DNA of 14,411 nt from JAVBOW01 sp031551595 (GTDB lineage Bacteria > Bacteroidota > Bacteroidia > Bacteroidales > Rikenellaceae): contig JAVBNK010000054.1 in the NCBI GenBank assembly GCA_031551595.1, positions 1-14,411 on the forward strand. Direction: 5' to 3'. Within the stretch, counting starts at the first letter, position 1. Each line of letters opens with the position of its first letter. The notes under the pieces are model-generated. The model did no database searches. It was not told where the DNA came from and worked only from the letters and a program-made list of their open reading frames with translations. A program made the position numbers and the translations under genes. Below are positions 13,418 through 14,411 of this stretch, piece after piece.

Positions 13418-14026
13418 ATGGGCCGGACCATGACGGCACTCCTCATTACGGGGAGTGCTTTCTTGCTTTTTGCGTGCGGCGGGGGCCGCCAGCCCGAAAC
13501 CGCCGAGACCGAAACCCTGATCACGCAGCAAAGCGATACGCTGGTGATCATCAATTCGAAAGAAGGGGTCAAATCATACCGATTCAGCACTCCGCTGATG
13601 GAACGCTACGAACTGGCCAAAGAACCCTACATGGAATTCCGCCACGGGATAGAGATCGAAACCTTCAAGGACTCGACGGCGATGACCGAATCGACCCTGA
13701 GGGCCGATTATGCGATCTTCTGGGAGCGGCGCGAACTGTGGGAAGCCAAAGGCAACGTGGTGGCGGTCAACGCGCAGGGACAGATCCTCGAAACCCAGCA
13801 GTTGTTCTGGAACCAGCGCACGCATAAGATCTACTCGAACGTCGATACGAAGGTGACCCAGGGATCGGACATCATTATTGGCGTGGGATTTGAAGCAGAC
13901 GAATCGTTCGAGAACTTTACGTTCCGCCGGCCGCGCGGCACGGTCACCGTGGACACCGACCCGGTGGAATCCGCCGCCGACTCGCTGCCGCCCGGCGACC
14001 CGAAGCCCGCAGGACCCGGCAAGTGA
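13418..14026 (+). CDS. lptC: LptC-like LPS-transport lipoprotein (202 aa)
   Basis: LptC receives lipopolysaccharide from the LptBFG exporter and passes it to the periplasmic LptA-type bridge. Here it appears as a lipoprotein: a short basic start (MGRT), a hydrophobic stretch, and lipobox LFAC with the lipidated Cys at residue 20. The core repeats the beta-strand pattern of the LptC/OstA jellyroll, including TESTLRADYAIFWERRELWEAKGNVVAVN, LETQQLFWNQRTHKIYSNVDTKV and a GVGFEADESFENFTFRRPRG strand. These match the 'L.ad.A.y......w.a.GnV...n..g..l.te.L.W...' pattern of the family. The C-terminal tail is Pro-rich and low in complexity. Candidate starts are GTG 13397, ATG 13418 and ATG 13430; 13418 gives the best signal. 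It follows the TPR gene by 39 nt and is likely in the same operon. Confidence 0.88.
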   Translation: MGRTMTALLITGSAFLLFACGGGRQPETAETETLITQQSDTLVIINSKEGVKSYRFSTPLMERYELAKEPYMEFRHGIEIETFKDSTAMTESTLRADYAIFWERRELWEAKGNVVAVNAQGQILETQQLFWNQRTHKIYSNVDTKVTQGSDIIIGVGFEADESFENFTFRRPRGTVTVDTDPVESAADSLPPGDPKPAGPGK

Positions 14027-14272
14027 TTTCGCCCCGGCTCCTGCCGCAGTGGAACGTACGGCTTGGAGCCCGCGAAGTTCCACCCCCGCCGCTCCCCACG
14101 GCCGCAACTTTCGGAAGGCTGAACCATAACAGGGTCCGGAATTATTCCGATCCTGCGACCGATATATACTTTTCAAGTCCCCGGCCGCGGAGGGCGCATC
14201 GGGAATGCAAACCGCGGATTTGACATTTTCGCACGGCGAAACGCGCGATACGATAATTTTTAACGCAGGAAA
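14027..14272 (+). other. Intergenic region between lptC and the CNNM gene, with small hairpins
   Basis: No gene is supported in these 246 bases. GTGGAAC (14049-14055) pairs with GTTCCAC (14077-14083) around an inner GGCT/AGCC hairpin. CGGAA/TTCCG forms a small hairpin (about 14135-14147). CCGCGG words at 14185-14190 and 14212-14217 enclose GCAT/ATGC (14196-14199 with 14205-14208). None has a terminator T-run. A loose promoter-like TAATTTTT lies at 14254-14261, but it lacks the final G and a well-spaced -33 box, so I do not call a promoter. Confidence 0.5.
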
Positions 14273-14411
14273 TTGCTCGACACGCTGACCATAGTACTGA
14301 TCTGCCTGGCCCTCTCCGCATTCTTTTCGGGGATGGAGATCGCTTTCGTGGCCTCGAACCGCCTGCGCCTGGAGATCGAAAAAAAGCAAAAAGGCGTATT
14401 CAGCCACATTA
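14273..14411 (+). CDS. CNNM/DUF21 (hemolysin-type, CorC-associated) membrane protein, N-terminal part, runs off the window
   Basis: The frame opens at TTG 14273 and is intact to the window edge (46 codons). It reads LLDTLTIVLICLALSAFFSGMEIAFVASNRLRLEIEKKQKG when split at the membrane: a hydrophobic helix, then the FFSGMEIAF block that marks the first transmembrane segment of the DUF21/CNNM family. Such proteins are divalent-cation (magnesium/cobalt) transport or efflux factors, usually followed by CBS and CorC-HlyC domains not visible here. The TTG is an unusual start, but an in-frame TAA at 14261-14263 forbids a longer frame and no ATG lies before the conserved block. AGGA at 14267-14270 lies very close to it. 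In related Bacteroidales this gene follows lptC, which supports the call. Confidence 0.85.
   Translation, partial: MLDTLTIVLICLALSAFFSGMEIAFVASNRLRLEIEKKQKGVFSHI

Overview
The window looks like chromosome from a GC-rich member of the Bacteroidota, most likely order Bacteroidales and close to Alistipes/Rikenellaceae. The taxon is inferred from gene content and style. There are several Bacteroidota-type promoters (TTTG/TTG, about 19 nt, TAnnTTTG), almost no Shine-Dalgarno sequences, a PorX-type response regulator, a Bacteroidota HU variant, and the gene order HU - COX24-like microprotein - rng. Almost everything is housekeeping. The least explained DNA is a repeat-rich gap at 1516-2161.

Layout. 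Positions 1-322 hold the 3' end of a class I mannose-6-phosphate isomerase (+). It converges on a small outer-membrane beta-barrel gene (488-931, -). Next is a ComEB/dCMP deaminase (1084-1515, +), then a 646-bp convergent gap. That gap holds two 91-bp direct repeats (88/91 identical), three perfect or nested hairpins, and a 168-bp MITE-like element with perfect 23-bp terminal inverted repeats. A porX-tsaE operon follows on the minus strand (4135-2162). A divergent AT-rich promoter region separates porX from a plus-strand series: HU (4374-4655), a 30-aa basic AURKAIP1/COX24-domain protein (4679-4771), ribonuclease G (4904-6457), the transcription-repair coupling factor Mfd (6557-9898), and then an envelope-linked cluster. 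The cluster is coaX (9997-10722), an outer-membrane barrel protein overlapping it by 11 nt, a TPR protein, an LptC-like lipoprotein, and the 5' end of a CNNM/DUF21 (hemolysin-type) membrane protein that runs off the window.

How the genes work together. HU, the COX24-like protein and RNase G form a nucleoid/ribosome/RNA-maturation neighbourhood. Mfd handles stalled RNA polymerase. CoaX starts coenzyme A synthesis and sits at the head of a cluster that otherwise concerns the envelope, including lipopolysaccharide transport by LptC. PorX (receiver plus PglZ phosphodiesterase-type domain) is translationally adjacent to TsaE of the t6A tRNA-modification pathway.

No CRISPR array, rRNA, tRNA, transposase, phage or defence gene was seen. 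The window holds no convincing new protein system. The best leads for undescribed biology are the composite repeat units, the MITE-like element, and the uncharacterised outer-membrane barrel + TPR pair beside lptC.
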